Shown here piece after piece: positions 46,514-59,552 of a stretch of 59,552 nucleotides of DNA; position 1 is the stretch's first letter, and each line of letters starts with the position of its first letter. The notes below the pieces were generated by a model. That model had not been told where the DNA came from. It saw only the letters and a list, made by a program, of their open reading frames with translations, and did no database searches. The DNA is from Roseofilum reptotaenium CS-1145 (lineage in GTDB: Bacteria; Cyanobacteriota; Cyanobacteriia; Cyanobacteriales; Desertifilaceae). Position numbers and translations under genes: made by a program. The stretch lies in NCBI RefSeq assembly GCF_028330985.1, contig NZ_JAQMUE010000004.1:1-59552 (forward strand). The letters run 5' to 3'.

Positions 46514-46556
46514 AACAAAGCAAAAGTAAAGCTTTAACCCTTACTTTTGCTTTGTT
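46514..46556 (-). terminator. Strong hairpin terminator of the apc operon
   Basis: AACAAAGCAAAAGTAA (46514-46529) and its exact reverse complement (46541-46556) make a perfect 16-bp stem with an 11-nt loop. On the minus strand the stem's descending side is T-rich (TTTGCTTTGTTGTTTGTT) and lies 67 bp after apcC. It should end apc transcription before ftsW. Confidence 0.8.
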
Positions 46557-46622
46557 AGAAAACTCTTGTGCAGGTTTTGTCAACAGGGAAAACCCTCATC
46601 CGGAGCGCAACTGATACAGAAT

Positions 46623-46826
46623 TTAGATCAAACCAGCGTTGGTTCCCACTTTACCCGTAGCTAACTCCACTTTGAGGATTTTGCCACCCATTTTCATAAT
46701 TCGCTGTTGTTCACGAAACCAATTATCATAAGGAACCAACTTCGTGAAGTAGGTATTTTGGAGTTCTCGTTGCGTCCGAATTCTGCTTAAACTGGGCACA
46801 CAAGCCGTTACCTTAAACATCCGCAT
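46623..46826 (-). CDS. apcC: Allophycocyanin core linker (LC 7.8)
   Basis: 67 residues, identical in plan to ApcC: starts MRMFKVTACVPS, contains TQRELQNTYFTKLVPYDNWF and ends KVELATGKVGTNAGLI. It caps allophycocyanin trimers in phycobilisome core cylinders. AGGAGA lies 9 nt before the ATG. It is the last gene of the apcE-A-B-C cluster, with paired hairpins upstream. Confidence 0.97.
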   Translation of the reverse strand: MRMFKVTACVPSLSRIRTQRELQNTYFTKLVPYDNWFREQQRIMKMGGKILKVELATGKVGTNAGLI

Positions 46827-46991
46827 GGGCTAATCTCTCCTAATTGTGATTCAAAAATACAGAAAAAATGGTATTAAAACCTTTTTACTTTACCCTCCAA
46901 AGTCTGGGAGTCAAGAGCCAATTCTAGACCATTGCGATCGGCTGGCTATAATCACCGAGACAAACCCTTTCCATAGATTAGGCTTGTAACG

Positions 46992-47030
46992 GTCTAGGAC
47001 TTACCCTAGACTTCCCAGACTCCACGTCTG
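46992..47030 (-). promoter_or_regulatory. Tandem hairpins between apcB and apcC
   Basis: Two stems lie in the gap: GTCTAGG/CCTAGAC (46992-46998 with 47005-47011) and CAGAC/GTCTG (47016-47020 with 47026-47030). Hairpins here are known in other cyanobacteria to protect the abundant apcAB transcript and reduce read-through to apcC, fitting the lower need for the linker. Confidence 0.55.
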
Positions 47031-47072
47031 AAGGGAGTTGATAAAGTACCACCTTCAGTTGAAGCACTTAGC

Positions 47073-47558
47073 CTAGCTTAAGCCAGAGCAGATGTAATCG
47101 AAGTAAACGCCCATTTCTTTACCAGCGTCAACACCAACTAAGCTAGCCGTAACATCTTTCATAGATTGGATAGCTTGAACTGTGGAACCAATGGGAACAC
47201 CCAAGGAGTTGTAGGTTTCTTTCAAACCATTGAGAACCCGCTCATCTAAGATAGAAGGATCTCCAGCCAACATTGCATAGGTGGCATAACGCAGGTAGTA
47301 ATCCAAATCACGGATACAAGCAGCGTAGCGACGGGTGGTGTACATATTACCACCAGGACGAGTGGTATCAGAGTACAGCAGAGACTTAGCAACTGCTTCT
47401 TTTACAATGGTAGAAGCATTAGCACTAATTGCCGTAGCTGCACGAACCCGCAGCTCACCTGTTTGGAAGTAGCCTTTGAGCTTGTCTAGAGCGGAAGTAT
47501 CAAGGTACTTACCTTGAACGTCAGAAGAATTGATAACAGCAGTAATTGCGTCTTGCAT
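47073..47558 (-). CDS. apcB: Allophycocyanin beta chain
   Basis: 161 residues, the family length. The chromophore Cys is residue 81 ([14 protein letters not shown]), and Asn71 in GGNMYTTRR is the conserved methylated Asn position of beta subunits. Globin-like helices bind one phycocyanobilin. It pairs with ApcA in the phycobilisome core. Confidence 0.98.
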   Translation of the reverse strand: MQDAITAVINSSDVQGKYLDTSALDKLKGYFQTGELRVRAATAISANASTIVKEAVAKSLLYSDTTRPGGNMYTTRRYAACIRDLDYYLRYATYAMLAGDPSILDERVLNGLKETYNSLGVPIGSTVQAIQSMKDVTASLVGVDAGKEMGVYFDYICSGLS

Positions 47559-47643
47559 GGTTGTGTTCTTGATGAAGTTACTTAAAATGGTCAGTTGTAG
47601 TTAATGCTCAAAACCTGAGCCTTGGCTAAAACTTGGGTGAAGT

Positions 47644-48129
47644 CTAGGTCAGACCACCTTTGACATAATCGAAGTAAGAACCGGCTTCATTTGCATCTTC
47701 ACCTGACATCAGGGAAGTTGCGACAGCTTTCATGCAACTAACACTTTCAGCCACTGCATCTATGGAAGTGCCCAGAGATTTGTACATCTCTTTTGCACCA
47801 ACCAAACCGATTTCTTCGATGGGGGTGACATCACCAGCCACGATTCCATAGGTAATTAGACGCAGGTAGTAGTCCATGTCCCGCAGGCAGGTTGCGGTCA
47901 TTTCATCGCCATAAGCATTTCCACCAGGAGAAACCACATCCGGGCGTTTTTGGAAGAGTTGGTCACCAGCTTCCTTAACAATGCGCTCGCGGGAGTCAGT
48001 GAGGATTTGGGCAATCCGTAAACGTTGCTCACCAGATGTTACAAAAGCTTTGATCCGATCCAGTTCGCCTGGGCTGAGATAACGAGCTTCAGCATCAGCA
48101 TTCACGATGGACTTCGTGACGATACTCAT
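47644..48129 (-). CDS. apcA: Allophycocyanin alpha chain
   Basis: 161 residues. Bilin-binding Cys81 lies in [15 protein letters not shown]; the start [20 protein letters not shown] is typical. It forms the alpha-beta monomer with ApcB. A strong Shine-Dalgarno (GGAGGA) precedes the ATG. The 484-bp upstream gap after apcE is expected to contain its own promoter. Confidence 0.98.
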   Translation of the reverse strand: MSIVTKSIVNADAEARYLSPGELDRIKAFVTSGEQRLRIAQILTDSRERIVKEAGDQLFQKRPDVVSPGGNAYGDEMTATCLRDMDYYLRLITYGIVAGDVTPIEEIGLVGAKEMYKSLGTSIDAVAESVSCMKAVATSLMSGEDANEAGSYFDYVKGGLT

Positions 48130-48613
48130 GTTGTGGAGTCCTCCAAAATAGAAATTGTCACCAATTGGGTCTTATATAGATGGCTTGCGCCAAAGGGTCT
48201 GAGTCTAATTGTGTTGCAACTTCGGTTATGAACTTGCTTTTTTTAAGAGACCTTGGCATAGCTCAAGGAAATTAGCTTAAAAACACAGAGTTTGACTCAG
48301 CGATCGCCGGACATTAACCTCTGATATAGCTCATTGGTTTTATATCCGTCCGAACTCATTGTCAGGCATGGAGTTCACATCCTAAATCACTTCTTAATAT
48401 TTTTTAACATTTACCCTCATTTTGACCCCTTCTCTAATCTGGTTAGCATAGGTATTTAAGACCATTCAACTATGCTTCGATCGGTTGTTACAAAGCTTCA
48501 CGATTTTTCCCATAAACCATAAAGTCCATCAGGGATTGAGCCTTAACTCTTCCCCAATGGACACCCCTCTCACCCTCTAAGGGATGGAGTTCAAATTTCA
48601 ACCTTGATGGTCG
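48130..48613 (-). promoter_or_regulatory. 484-bp apcE-apcA intergenic region
   Basis: It contains no gene. A 7-bp inverted repeat AGCATAG/CTATGCT (48445-48451 with 48470-48476) and a HIP1-like site near 48300 are the only clear structures. It should hold the main promoter for apcABC, but no -10/-35 pair can be assigned confidently. The position matches the long 5' leaders known for cyanobacterial apcA. Confidence 0.5.
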
Positions 48614-51667
<3,054 letters not shown>

Positions 51668-52876
51668 ATGTCCGAAGCTCAAGCTATTAGTAACGCCGTC
51701 GCGAAACTGTACGATACCTATCCCTTTCCTCCAGAACCCTTCCTTGATGAACCTCCTCCGGGATACAACTGGCGCTGGAATTGGCTGACGGCTTACCAGT
51801 TCTGTACGGGACGAAAACCCCCTCGCCAAGATATCCGTATTCTGGATGCTGGATGTGGCACAGGTGTGGGTACAGAATATTTGGTTCATCTTAATCCCCA
51901 AGCCTCTGTAGTGGGCATTGATTTGAGTGCTGGAGCGATCGCCGTGGCTCAGGAGCGTTGCCAGCGATCGGGGGCTGACCGAGTGGAATTTCATCACCTC
52001 AGTTTGTACGATGTGGCCCAATTACCGGGACAGTTTCAGCTCATCAACTGTGTGGGAGTCTTACACCACCTCCCCGATCCCATTCGTGGCATTCAATCCC
52101 TAGCTTGTAAGTTAGCGCCTGGGGGAATTCTCCATATTTTTGTTTACGCCCACTTGGGACGATTTGAAATTCAACTGATGCAACAGGCGATCGCTCTGCT
52201 GCAAGGAGAACATCGTGGAGATTACCAGGATGGCGTAAAAATTGGCCGCGATCTGTTTTCCGTATTACCAGAAGATAACCGCATCGTGCGGGAAGACAAA
52301 CGGCGCTGGGCCTTGGAAAATCATCAAGATGAATGTTTTGCCGATATGTACGTTCATCCCCAAGAAATTGATTACACCATCGATACTCTGTTTGAATTAA
52401 TCGATGCTTCCGGATTAGCCTTTGTCGGCTTTTCCAATCCCCAGTATTGGACGATTGAACGCCTGCTTGGGCAAGCACCCAAGCTGATGAAACGGGTAGA
52501 AAATCTAAGCGAACGCCAACGCTATCGCTTGATTGAACTGCTTGATCCAGAACTGACCCACTACGAATTCTTCCTTGCTCGTCCTCCCCTAGATCGCACC
52601 GACTGGTCTGCCGATCAAAGTCTGGCCGCAGCGATTCCTGAACCCAATCCTTGTCTCCATGGATGGCCCTCCCGAAGCCTTCTCAACCCGGACTATCAAC
52701 CCGTTACCCTATCCGAGGAACAATTCCAACTGCTTCAAGCCTGTAATGGGCAACAAACCGTTGCGCAGATTCTGGGCGAAACCTCACACAACCTAGAGCA
52801 GATGCGATTTCTTCTAGAGCAAAACTTGATTCTTTTAACGCCCCCAATATCGGGAGATAACCCCACAAATCTTTGA
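51668..52876 (+). CDS. Class I SAM-dependent methyltransferase
   Basis: 402 residues. The SAM-binding motif I is ILDAGCGTGVGTEYLV (~58-73), motif II region VVGIDLSAGAIAVAQERC and the post-motif FQLINCVGVLHHLPDPIRGI. The catalytic domain ends near residue 240. The C-terminal ~100 residues (EEQFQLLQACNGQQTVAQIL) look like a small winged-helix/PqqD-like domain. The substrate is unknown. It lies divergent from apcE and upstream of the atp operon but shares no obvious role with either. Confidence 0.85.
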   Translation: MSEAQAISNAVAKLYDTYPFPPEPFLDEPPPGYNWRWNWLTAYQFCTGRKPPRQDIRILDAGCGTGVGTEYLVHLNPQASVVGIDLSAGAIAVAQERCQRSGADRVEFHHLSLYDVAQLPGQFQLINCVGVLHHLPDPIRGIQSLACKLAPGGILHIFVYAHLGRFEIQLMQQAIALLQGEHRGDYQDGVKIGRDLFSVLPEDNRIVREDKRRWALENHQDECFADMYVHPQEIDYTIDTLFELIDASGLAFVGFSNPQYWTIERLLGQAPKLMKRVENLSERQRYRLIELLDPELTHYEFFLARPPLDRTDWSADQSLAAAIPEPNPCLHGWPSRSLLNPDYQPVTLSEEQFQLLQACNGQQTVAQILGETSHNLEQMRFLLEQNLILLTPPISGDNPTNL

Positions 52877-53012
52877 GGATAATTCCCTATTTCCTCATGC
52901 CCTCAAAGGATTAACACTTTCTTCAGAAACTGATCCCTCTCCGTGATATGATTTCCAGGGAGTCTACGAACAGACCTCTCAGGGTCACCTGAAAGAACGT
53001 TTGGCTAGATCC

Positions 53013-53046
53013 TCTGTGGCTCTCCTGACGGAGAAAACTCCACAGA
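53013..53046 (+). promoter_or_regulatory. Nested hairpin in the atp operon leader
   Basis: TCTGTGG (53013-53019) pairs with CCACAGA (53040-53046), enclosing TCTCC-TGAC-GGAGA (53021-53034). It lies ~80 bp before the first atp gene and could set message stability or initiation. Confidence 0.5.
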
Positions 53047-53126
53047 ATCCTTTTCCCGCAAAGGAATATCCCTTTTTACGCGGTGATGGGAAAACGCAGA
53101 CCAACAACTCAGGTTAACCAGTCGAA

Positions 53127-53561
53127 GTGAACACCTCCGACGAATCTCCAAACACGGAAACGCTAACAGCAGAAGACCTGCCCCAAACCCCTCTCCCCAG
53201 TGCCTCACCGGGCGCAATGGAAGAGTATTATCAACTGCAAACTCAATTGTATGGTTGGACATTGGGAATGACAGGAGTTGCCTTTGTGTCTGTCTGGTTC
53301 TTTTATTCCCTGGGGACCGCCCTCAGTTATCTGATCGGCTCCTGTGCGGGGATAGTTTACCTCAGACTGTTGGCTAAAAACGTAGAAGGACTCGGACGAG
53401 CAAAGCAACGTCTTGGCAATACCGGTTTAGCCATTTTCATTGGCGTGATGATTGTCGCCTTCCAATGGAAACAGCTAGAAATCGTGCCCATTTTTTTGGG
53501 ATTTTTAACCTACAAAGCTGCGATCATCGCTTATGTTCTCAGGACCACCTTAACTCCATAA
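53127..53561 (+). CDS. atpI: ATP synthase protein I (Atp1)
   Basis: 144 residues from a GTG start. The N-terminus is acidic and disordered (~35 residues), followed by four hydrophobic segments (for example GMTGVAFVSVWFFYSLGTAL and VYLRLLAKNVEGLGRAKQRL as a loop). It is an assembly factor for the c-ring and the usual first gene of cyanobacterial atp operons. Confidence 0.85.
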   Translation: MNTSDESPNTETLTAEDLPQTPLPSASPGAMEEYYQLQTQLYGWTLGMTGVAFVSVWFFYSLGTALSYLIGSCAGIVYLRLLAKNVEGLGRAKQRLGNTGLAIFIGVMIVAFQWKQLEIVPIFLGFLTYKAAIIAYVLRTTLTP

Positions 53562-53653
53562 TCAGCGAGCGATCGCCCCATGGATAATCGGTAAAATCCT
53601 GTAAAAAGGCAAGCCACTTCGATCGGTACCCTAACTCTGAACCCTCTTTAATA

Positions 53654-54789
<1,136 letters not shown>

Positions 54790-54808
54790 GCGATCGCGCT
54801 GACGAACA

Positions 54809-54914
54809 GTAGAGATAGGAACGCTTTCTATCTCTACCCTAATCTAACGAAAGCCAATCGCCGAGATTGTCAGTTCCGTTACAGATTAGACCAAACTCCC
54901 TAGAAACTCTAGGG
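54809..54914 (+). promoter_or_regulatory. Hairpins downstream of atpE
   Basis: GTAGAGATAG/CTATCTCTAC (54809-54818 with 54828-54837) is a perfect 10-bp stem with a 9-nt loop. CCCTAGA-AAC-TCTAGGG (54898-54914) is a second. The c subunit is needed in many copies per complex, so such stems probably protect the upstream mRNA or reduce read-through. Confidence 0.6.
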
Positions 54915-54990
54915 AAACCCTGCTCTGTTAACCAAGAACAGGATAATTGTAAAACCAGAGCAAATCGTTAAAAACTGGGGACGATCGCCA

Positions 54991-55470
54991 ATGATCGATG
55001 GGACAATACTTCTTGCAGTAGAAGCAGCGGCTGAGGAAGCAGGAGGTCTTTTTGACCTAGATGCCACTTTACCTGTAATGGCTATCCAATTCCTTATCTT
55101 AGCAGCTCTACTGAATCAGATTTTTTATAAGCCTCTCGGCAGTGCTATAGATGAACGGAGCGACTATATCCGTTCTAATTTAACCGAAGCTCGCGAACGT
55201 TTAGCCAAAGCTGAACAGCTCGCGAATCAGTATGAAGAAGAACTCGCAGGCGCTCGTAAACACTCACAATCTGTGATTGCTCAAGCTCAAGCTGAAGCCG
55301 ATAAAATTGCAGCTCAGAACATGGCTCAGGCCCAGCGAGAAGCTCAAGCCAAACGCGAACGAGCCACGCAAGAAATTGATCGACAAAAACAGGAAACCCT
55401 AGGCGTTTTAGAAGGACAGGTAGACCAACTCAGTCGCCAAATCCTCGATAAACTGCTCAAAACCTGTTGA
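54991..55470 (+). CDS. atpG: ATP synthase subunit b'
   Basis: 159 residues. One N-terminal membrane helix ([20 protein letters not shown]) is followed by a long charged coiled coil. It forms the peripheral stalk as a heterodimer with b, the arrangement specific to photosynthetic organisms. A second in-frame ATG is not obvious before the helix, so the start is accepted. Confidence 0.95.
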   Translation: MIDGTILLAVEAAAEEAGGLFDLDATLPVMAIQFLILAALLNQIFYKPLGSAIDERSDYIRSNLTEARERLAKAEQLANQYEEELAGARKHSQSVIAQAQAEADKIAAQNMAQAQREAQAKRERATQEIDRQKQETLGVLEGQVDQLSRQILDKLLKTC

Positions 55471-55472
55471 TC

Positions 55473-55490
55473 TCCTCCTGATTGGGAGGA
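55473..55490 (+). promoter_or_regulatory. Hairpin between b' and b genes
   Basis: TCCTCC-TGATTG-GGAGGA (55473-55490) follows directly after the b' stop. It may act in mRNA processing within the operon. Confidence 0.45.
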
Positions 55491-55592
55491 TCTTGCTGGT
55501 TAACCTTCGATACCCACATAACATTTCGGACTTCGTTTGTGTCCCAATCCTGGGTCGGAAACGAGGAAAACCTGTAGAAAAACTGCGCTCAA

Positions 55593-56135
55593 ATGGACTT
55601 TCCTAGCATGGGTAATTTGTGGTTGCTGGCAACAGAAGCAACAAAAGGTGGATTCGGACTCAATTTTGATGTACTTGAGACGAACCTCATTAACCTCGGT
55701 ATTATTATCGGAGTGCTGGTGTACTTCGGTCGCTCGGCAGTGGGTAAGACCCTAGCCGACCGGCGCGAAGCCATTGAAAACGCCATTAAAGATGCCGAAG
55801 AGCGACAACAAAAAGCGGCATCTGCGCTCAAAGAACAAGAACAAAATCTCGCTCAGGCTCAAGCTCAAGCGGAAAAAATCCGTCAACAGGCGGTAGAGCG
55901 AGCCGCATCGGTAAAAGCCACCATCTTGGCTAAATCGGATGAAGACATCCAAAGATTACAAGAAACAGCCGCCCAAGATCTAGAAGCTGAACAAACTCGA
56001 GTGATTGCTGAACTTAGGAAACGGGTGGTTGCTTTAGCGATGCAACGGGTGGAATCCCAAATTAGAGATGAATTAAATGACGATCTTCAGCATCAACTGA
56101 TCGATCGCAGCATTGCTAGGGTAGGAGGAAACTAA
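55593..56135 (+). CDS. atpF: ATP synthase subunit b
   Basis: 180 residues with one N-terminal helix (LETNLINLGIIIGVLVYFGR) and a coiled-coil stalk rich in Ala, Gln and Glu. It pairs with b'. The stop overlaps the delta start by one base (TAATG), so translation is coupled. Confidence 0.96.
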   Translation: MDFPSMGNLWLLATEATKGGFGLNFDVLETNLINLGIIIGVLVYFGRSAVGKTLADRREAIENAIKDAEERQQKAASALKEQEQNLAQAQAQAEKIRQQAVERAASVKATILAKSDEDIQRLQETAAQDLEAEQTRVIAELRKRVVALAMQRVESQIRDELNDDLQHQLIDRSIARVGGN

Positions 56136-56683
56136 TGGCAAATAGTTCCATGATCGGTTCGATTGTAGAACCCTATGCCCAAGCGCTAATGTCCATCGCC
56201 CAAAATCATGACCTGACTGATAAGTTTGGTGATGATGTGCGTCTAATCTTAGAAATGTGGGAGAGCAGCGAACAACTCCGCTCGTTTTTAGGTAATCCTT
56301 TAGTGAACCCCGATGCGAAAAAAGGGGTTCTCAGACAAATTACACAAGAGGGAACGGATGCTTATGTTCAACGGTTCCTCTTCCTACTGGTTGATCGCGG
56401 ACGCATCCAATTTTTAGATGGCGTTTGCCAAACCTACCTGGCCCTATTGCGGAAACTGAATCAAACCGTGTTGGCCCAGGTGACCTCAGCCGTAGAACTG
56501 AGGGACGAAGAACGCACAGCGATCGCCGAACGCACTCAAGCGATGACCAACGCTAGGCATGTAGAAATCGAAACTCGTATCGATCCAGACCTCATTGGTG
56601 GCGTAATCATCCAAGTGGGATCTCAAGTGATTGATGCCAGTCTGCGAGGCCAACTGCGGCGCATTGGTTTAGCTCTGGCCTAG
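56135..56683 (+). CDS. atpH: ATP synthase subunit delta
   Basis: 182 residues. The N-terminal helical domain (EPYAQALMSIAQNHDLTDKF) and the C-terminal signature VEIETRIDPDLIGGVIIQVG are typical. It joins the peripheral stalk to the F1 alpha subunits. It shares one base with atpF. Confidence 0.97.
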   Translation: MANSSMIGSIVEPYAQALMSIAQNHDLTDKFGDDVRLILEMWESSEQLRSFLGNPLVNPDAKKGVLRQITQEGTDAYVQRFLFLLVDRGRIQFLDGVCQTYLALLRKLNQTVLAQVTSAVELRDEERTAIAERTQAMTNARHVEIETRIDPDLIGGVIIQVGSQVIDASLRGQLRRIGLALA

Positions 56684-56684
56684 G

Positions 56685-56701
56685 GTCTCCTCCCTGGAGA
56701 C
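56685..56701 (+). promoter_or_regulatory. Hairpin between delta and alpha genes
   Basis: GTCTCC-TCCCT-GGAGAC is a perfect 6-bp stem two bases after the delta stop; a weaker GAGC/GCTC stem follows. No T-run, so probably not a terminator. Confidence 0.45.
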
Positions 56702-56761
56702 TTGAGCGTCCTAAAGCTCAAAATCTGAAGTACACACAGCACCTCTTATATCCCAAAATAG

Positions 56762-58285
<1,524 letters not shown>

Positions 58286-58349
58286 TCTTCAGATAGTGGA
58301 TAGTCGATCCCTATCCACTATTCCCTGTCCCTATCTCCTTGTCTTTCCT

Positions 58350-59303
58350 ATGCCAAATCTTAAAGCGATCCGCGATCGCATCAAATCCGTTAAAAATACT
58401 CGCAAAATTACGGAAGCTATGCGTTTGGTGGCCGCAGCAAAAGTGCGTCGCGCCCAAGAACAAGTGTTAGCCACCCGTCCTTTTGCTGACCGTTTGGCTC
58501 AAGTTCTGTATCGTCTGCAAAGTCGTCTTCAGTTTGAAGATGTTGACCTCGAACTACTCAAAAATCGGGATGTAAAAACCGTTGGGTTAATTGTCTTTTC
58601 CGGCGATCGCGGTCTCTGTGGCGCATACAATGGTAACGTCATCCGTCGCGCTGAAATGCGAGCCAAAGAACTCGAACAAGAAGGCCTCAAATATGAATAT
58701 GCCCTCTTAGGTCGCAAAGCTGGTCAATACTTCCAACGTCGGAATGTCCCCATTGCCACCACCCGCACAGATCTAGGACAAATACCAAGCGCTGAAGAAG
58801 CAGACGAAATTGTTGATACCATTCTCGGATGGTTCATCTCTGGTAAAGTAGACCGGGTAGAACTGATCTATACCAAATTCGTCTCCCTAATTAGCTCCAG
58901 ACCCGTTATTCAAACCCTACTCCCCTTAACTCCCCAAGGGTTAGAAGTGGTTGATGATGAAGTCTTTCGCCTAACCACATCCAATGGTAGCTTCAATGTG
59001 GCTAGAGAAAAAGTGACTTCTTCTTCGTCTGAAGCGACTTTCCCCAGAGATATGATCTTTGAGCAAGATCCCGTGCAAATTCTGGAAGCTCTCCTACCCC
59101 TATTCATTAAAAACCAATTCCTACGCGCCCTGCAAGAATCAGCCGCTAGTGAATTAGCTGCTCGGATGACAGCGATGAGTAGTGCTTCGGATAACGCCAG
59201 TCAAATGATTAACACGCTTACCCTGTCCTATAACAAGGCTCGGCAAGCCGCCATTACCCAAGAACTCCTAGAAGTCGTCGGTGGAGCCGAAGCTCTCAAC
59301 TAG
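58350..59303 (+). CDS. atpC: ATP synthase subunit gamma
   Basis: 317 residues from ATG 58350 ([20 protein letters not shown]); a frame from 58296 would add 18 residues not found in the family. The long N- and C-terminal helices of the rotor shaft are present (ending [11 protein letters not shown]). A region around residues 195-225 ([20 protein letters not shown]) is the extra segment of photosynthetic gamma subunits; the chloroplast regulatory Cys pair is absent, as in other cyanobacteria. Confidence 0.97.
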   Translation: MPNLKAIRDRIKSVKNTRKITEAMRLVAAAKVRRAQEQVLATRPFADRLAQVLYRLQSRLQFEDVDLELLKNRDVKTVGLIVFSGDRGLCGAYNGNVIRRAEMRAKELEQEGLKYEYALLGRKAGQYFQRRNVPIATTRTDLGQIPSAEEADEIVDTILGWFISGKVDRVELIYTKFVSLISSRPVIQTLLPLTPQGLEVVDDEVFRLTTSNGSFNVAREKVTSSSSEATFPRDMIFEQDPVQILEALLPLFIKNQFLRALQESAASELAARMTAMSSASDNASQMINTLTLSYNKARQAAITQELLEVVGGAEALN

Positions 59304-59330
59304 GTTGAGCGCTACGCGCTAGTAATGGAT
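59304..59330. repeat. GCGCTACGCGC repeat after the gamma gene
   Basis: GAGCGCTACGCGCTAG follows the stop codon within 3 bp and belongs to the same GCGCGAAGCGC-like intergenic class seen at 30412 and 34021. Confidence 0.45.
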
Positions 59331-59348
59331 AATTCGGTATATTTGTCA

Positions 59349-59390
59349 ATCGGTGCGGCCTAATGGTATATAGGCTGTGCCGATATTTTT
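59349..59390 (+). terminator. Rho-independent terminator of the atp operon
   Basis: The RNA of ATCGGTGCGGCCTA (59349-59362) pairs fully with TAGGCTGTGCCGAT (59371-59384) over 14 bp, allowing three G-U pairs, with an 8-nt loop and a following ATTTTT. It lies 46 bp after the gamma stop. Confidence 0.8.
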
Positions 59391-59540
59391 ATGTCTTTAA
59401 GGATAAGGTAAGGTATATCGCTCTTCTGTTCTTCTGTCACTTTCGGAGATCGCGATCGCTGTATCCCCCTATAGCGAGAGACATTTGCAGATCTGATATC
59501 AAATCCAAAAGAGAATGCTACATATCAATCTACAATCCTA

Positions 59541-59552
59541 GTAGGGGCGAGC
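59541..59552. repeat. Start of a REP-like GTAGGGGCG element at the window edge
   Basis: AGTAGGGGCGAGC begins the arm found at 9954-9962 and continues beyond the window. Confidence 0.5.

Overview
The window comes from a cyanobacterial chromosome, probably a filamentous (Oscillatoriales-like) species; the genus cannot be fixed from the sequence alone. The evidence is a complete allophycocyanin core operon (apcE-apcA-apcB-apcC), a cyanobacterial F-type ATP synthase operon with duplicated b and b' subunits, many GCGATCGC (HIP1) octamers, long-form arginine decarboxylase, several large hybrid histidine kinases, and intergenic heptamer arrays (GGGAATA / CCTATTG) of the type found in filamentous cyanobacteria.

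Layout. Bases 1-1131 look like the right end of an integrative element: a tyrosine recombinase running off the left edge on the minus strand (337 codons visible) next to a copy of a tRNA 3' end (tRNA-Pro-like). From about 1225 the ordinary chromosome begins with a TPR protein. Next is a type I secretion set (parvulin-type isomerase, cNMP-domain ABC exporter, HlyD-like adaptor), then dTDP-rhamnose genes (rfbC, rfbD, a small antitoxin-like gene, rfbA) and a PAS-GGDEF-EAL protein. 14.2-18.6 kb holds a rhomboid protease, PBP2, a hemerythrin and an M24 aminopeptidase. 18.7-25.6 kb has a dihydroorotase-like protein that has lost most metal ligands, an ABC exporter pair, an SMI1/KNR4 protein, a cation/proton antiporter and ndk. 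25.7-31.2 kb has a Ser/Thr kinase, a UPF0175/DUF3368 toxin-antitoxin-like pair between 53-bp direct repeats, a small membrane protein, speA and lepB. 31.5-35.8 kb holds a flavoprotein without the usual redox disulfide, thyX interrupted by a 252-residue intein, and a LysE exporter divergent from an Lrp-type regulator. 35.8-45.2 kb is a cluster of three hybrid histidine kinases. ftsW, the apc operon, a methyltransferase and the atp operon (atpI-B-E-G-F-H-A-C) complete the window.

How the genes work together. The apc genes build the phycobilisome core that harvests light, and the atp operon makes most of the ATP synthase; beta and epsilon are absent here, as is usual in cyanobacteria, where they sit elsewhere. 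PBP2, FtsW, the rhamnose genes and the type I exporter all concern the cell envelope. The three kinases and the GGDEF-EAL protein form a dense signalling segment.

Most unusual points: (i) the integrase/tRNA-end boundary; (ii) the thyX intein, whose middle contains an in-frame 22-bp copy of an intergenic repeat that also lies 3.6 kb away; (iii) repeats that repeatedly supply or abut the stop codons of neighbouring genes; (iv) a toxin-antitoxin pair bracketed by direct repeats, one of which encodes the toxin's last codons; (v) several proteins with altered catalytic or ligand residues (dihydroorotase-like, hemerythrin, disulfide-less oxidoreductase). No CRISPR array, rRNA or complete tRNA was seen.
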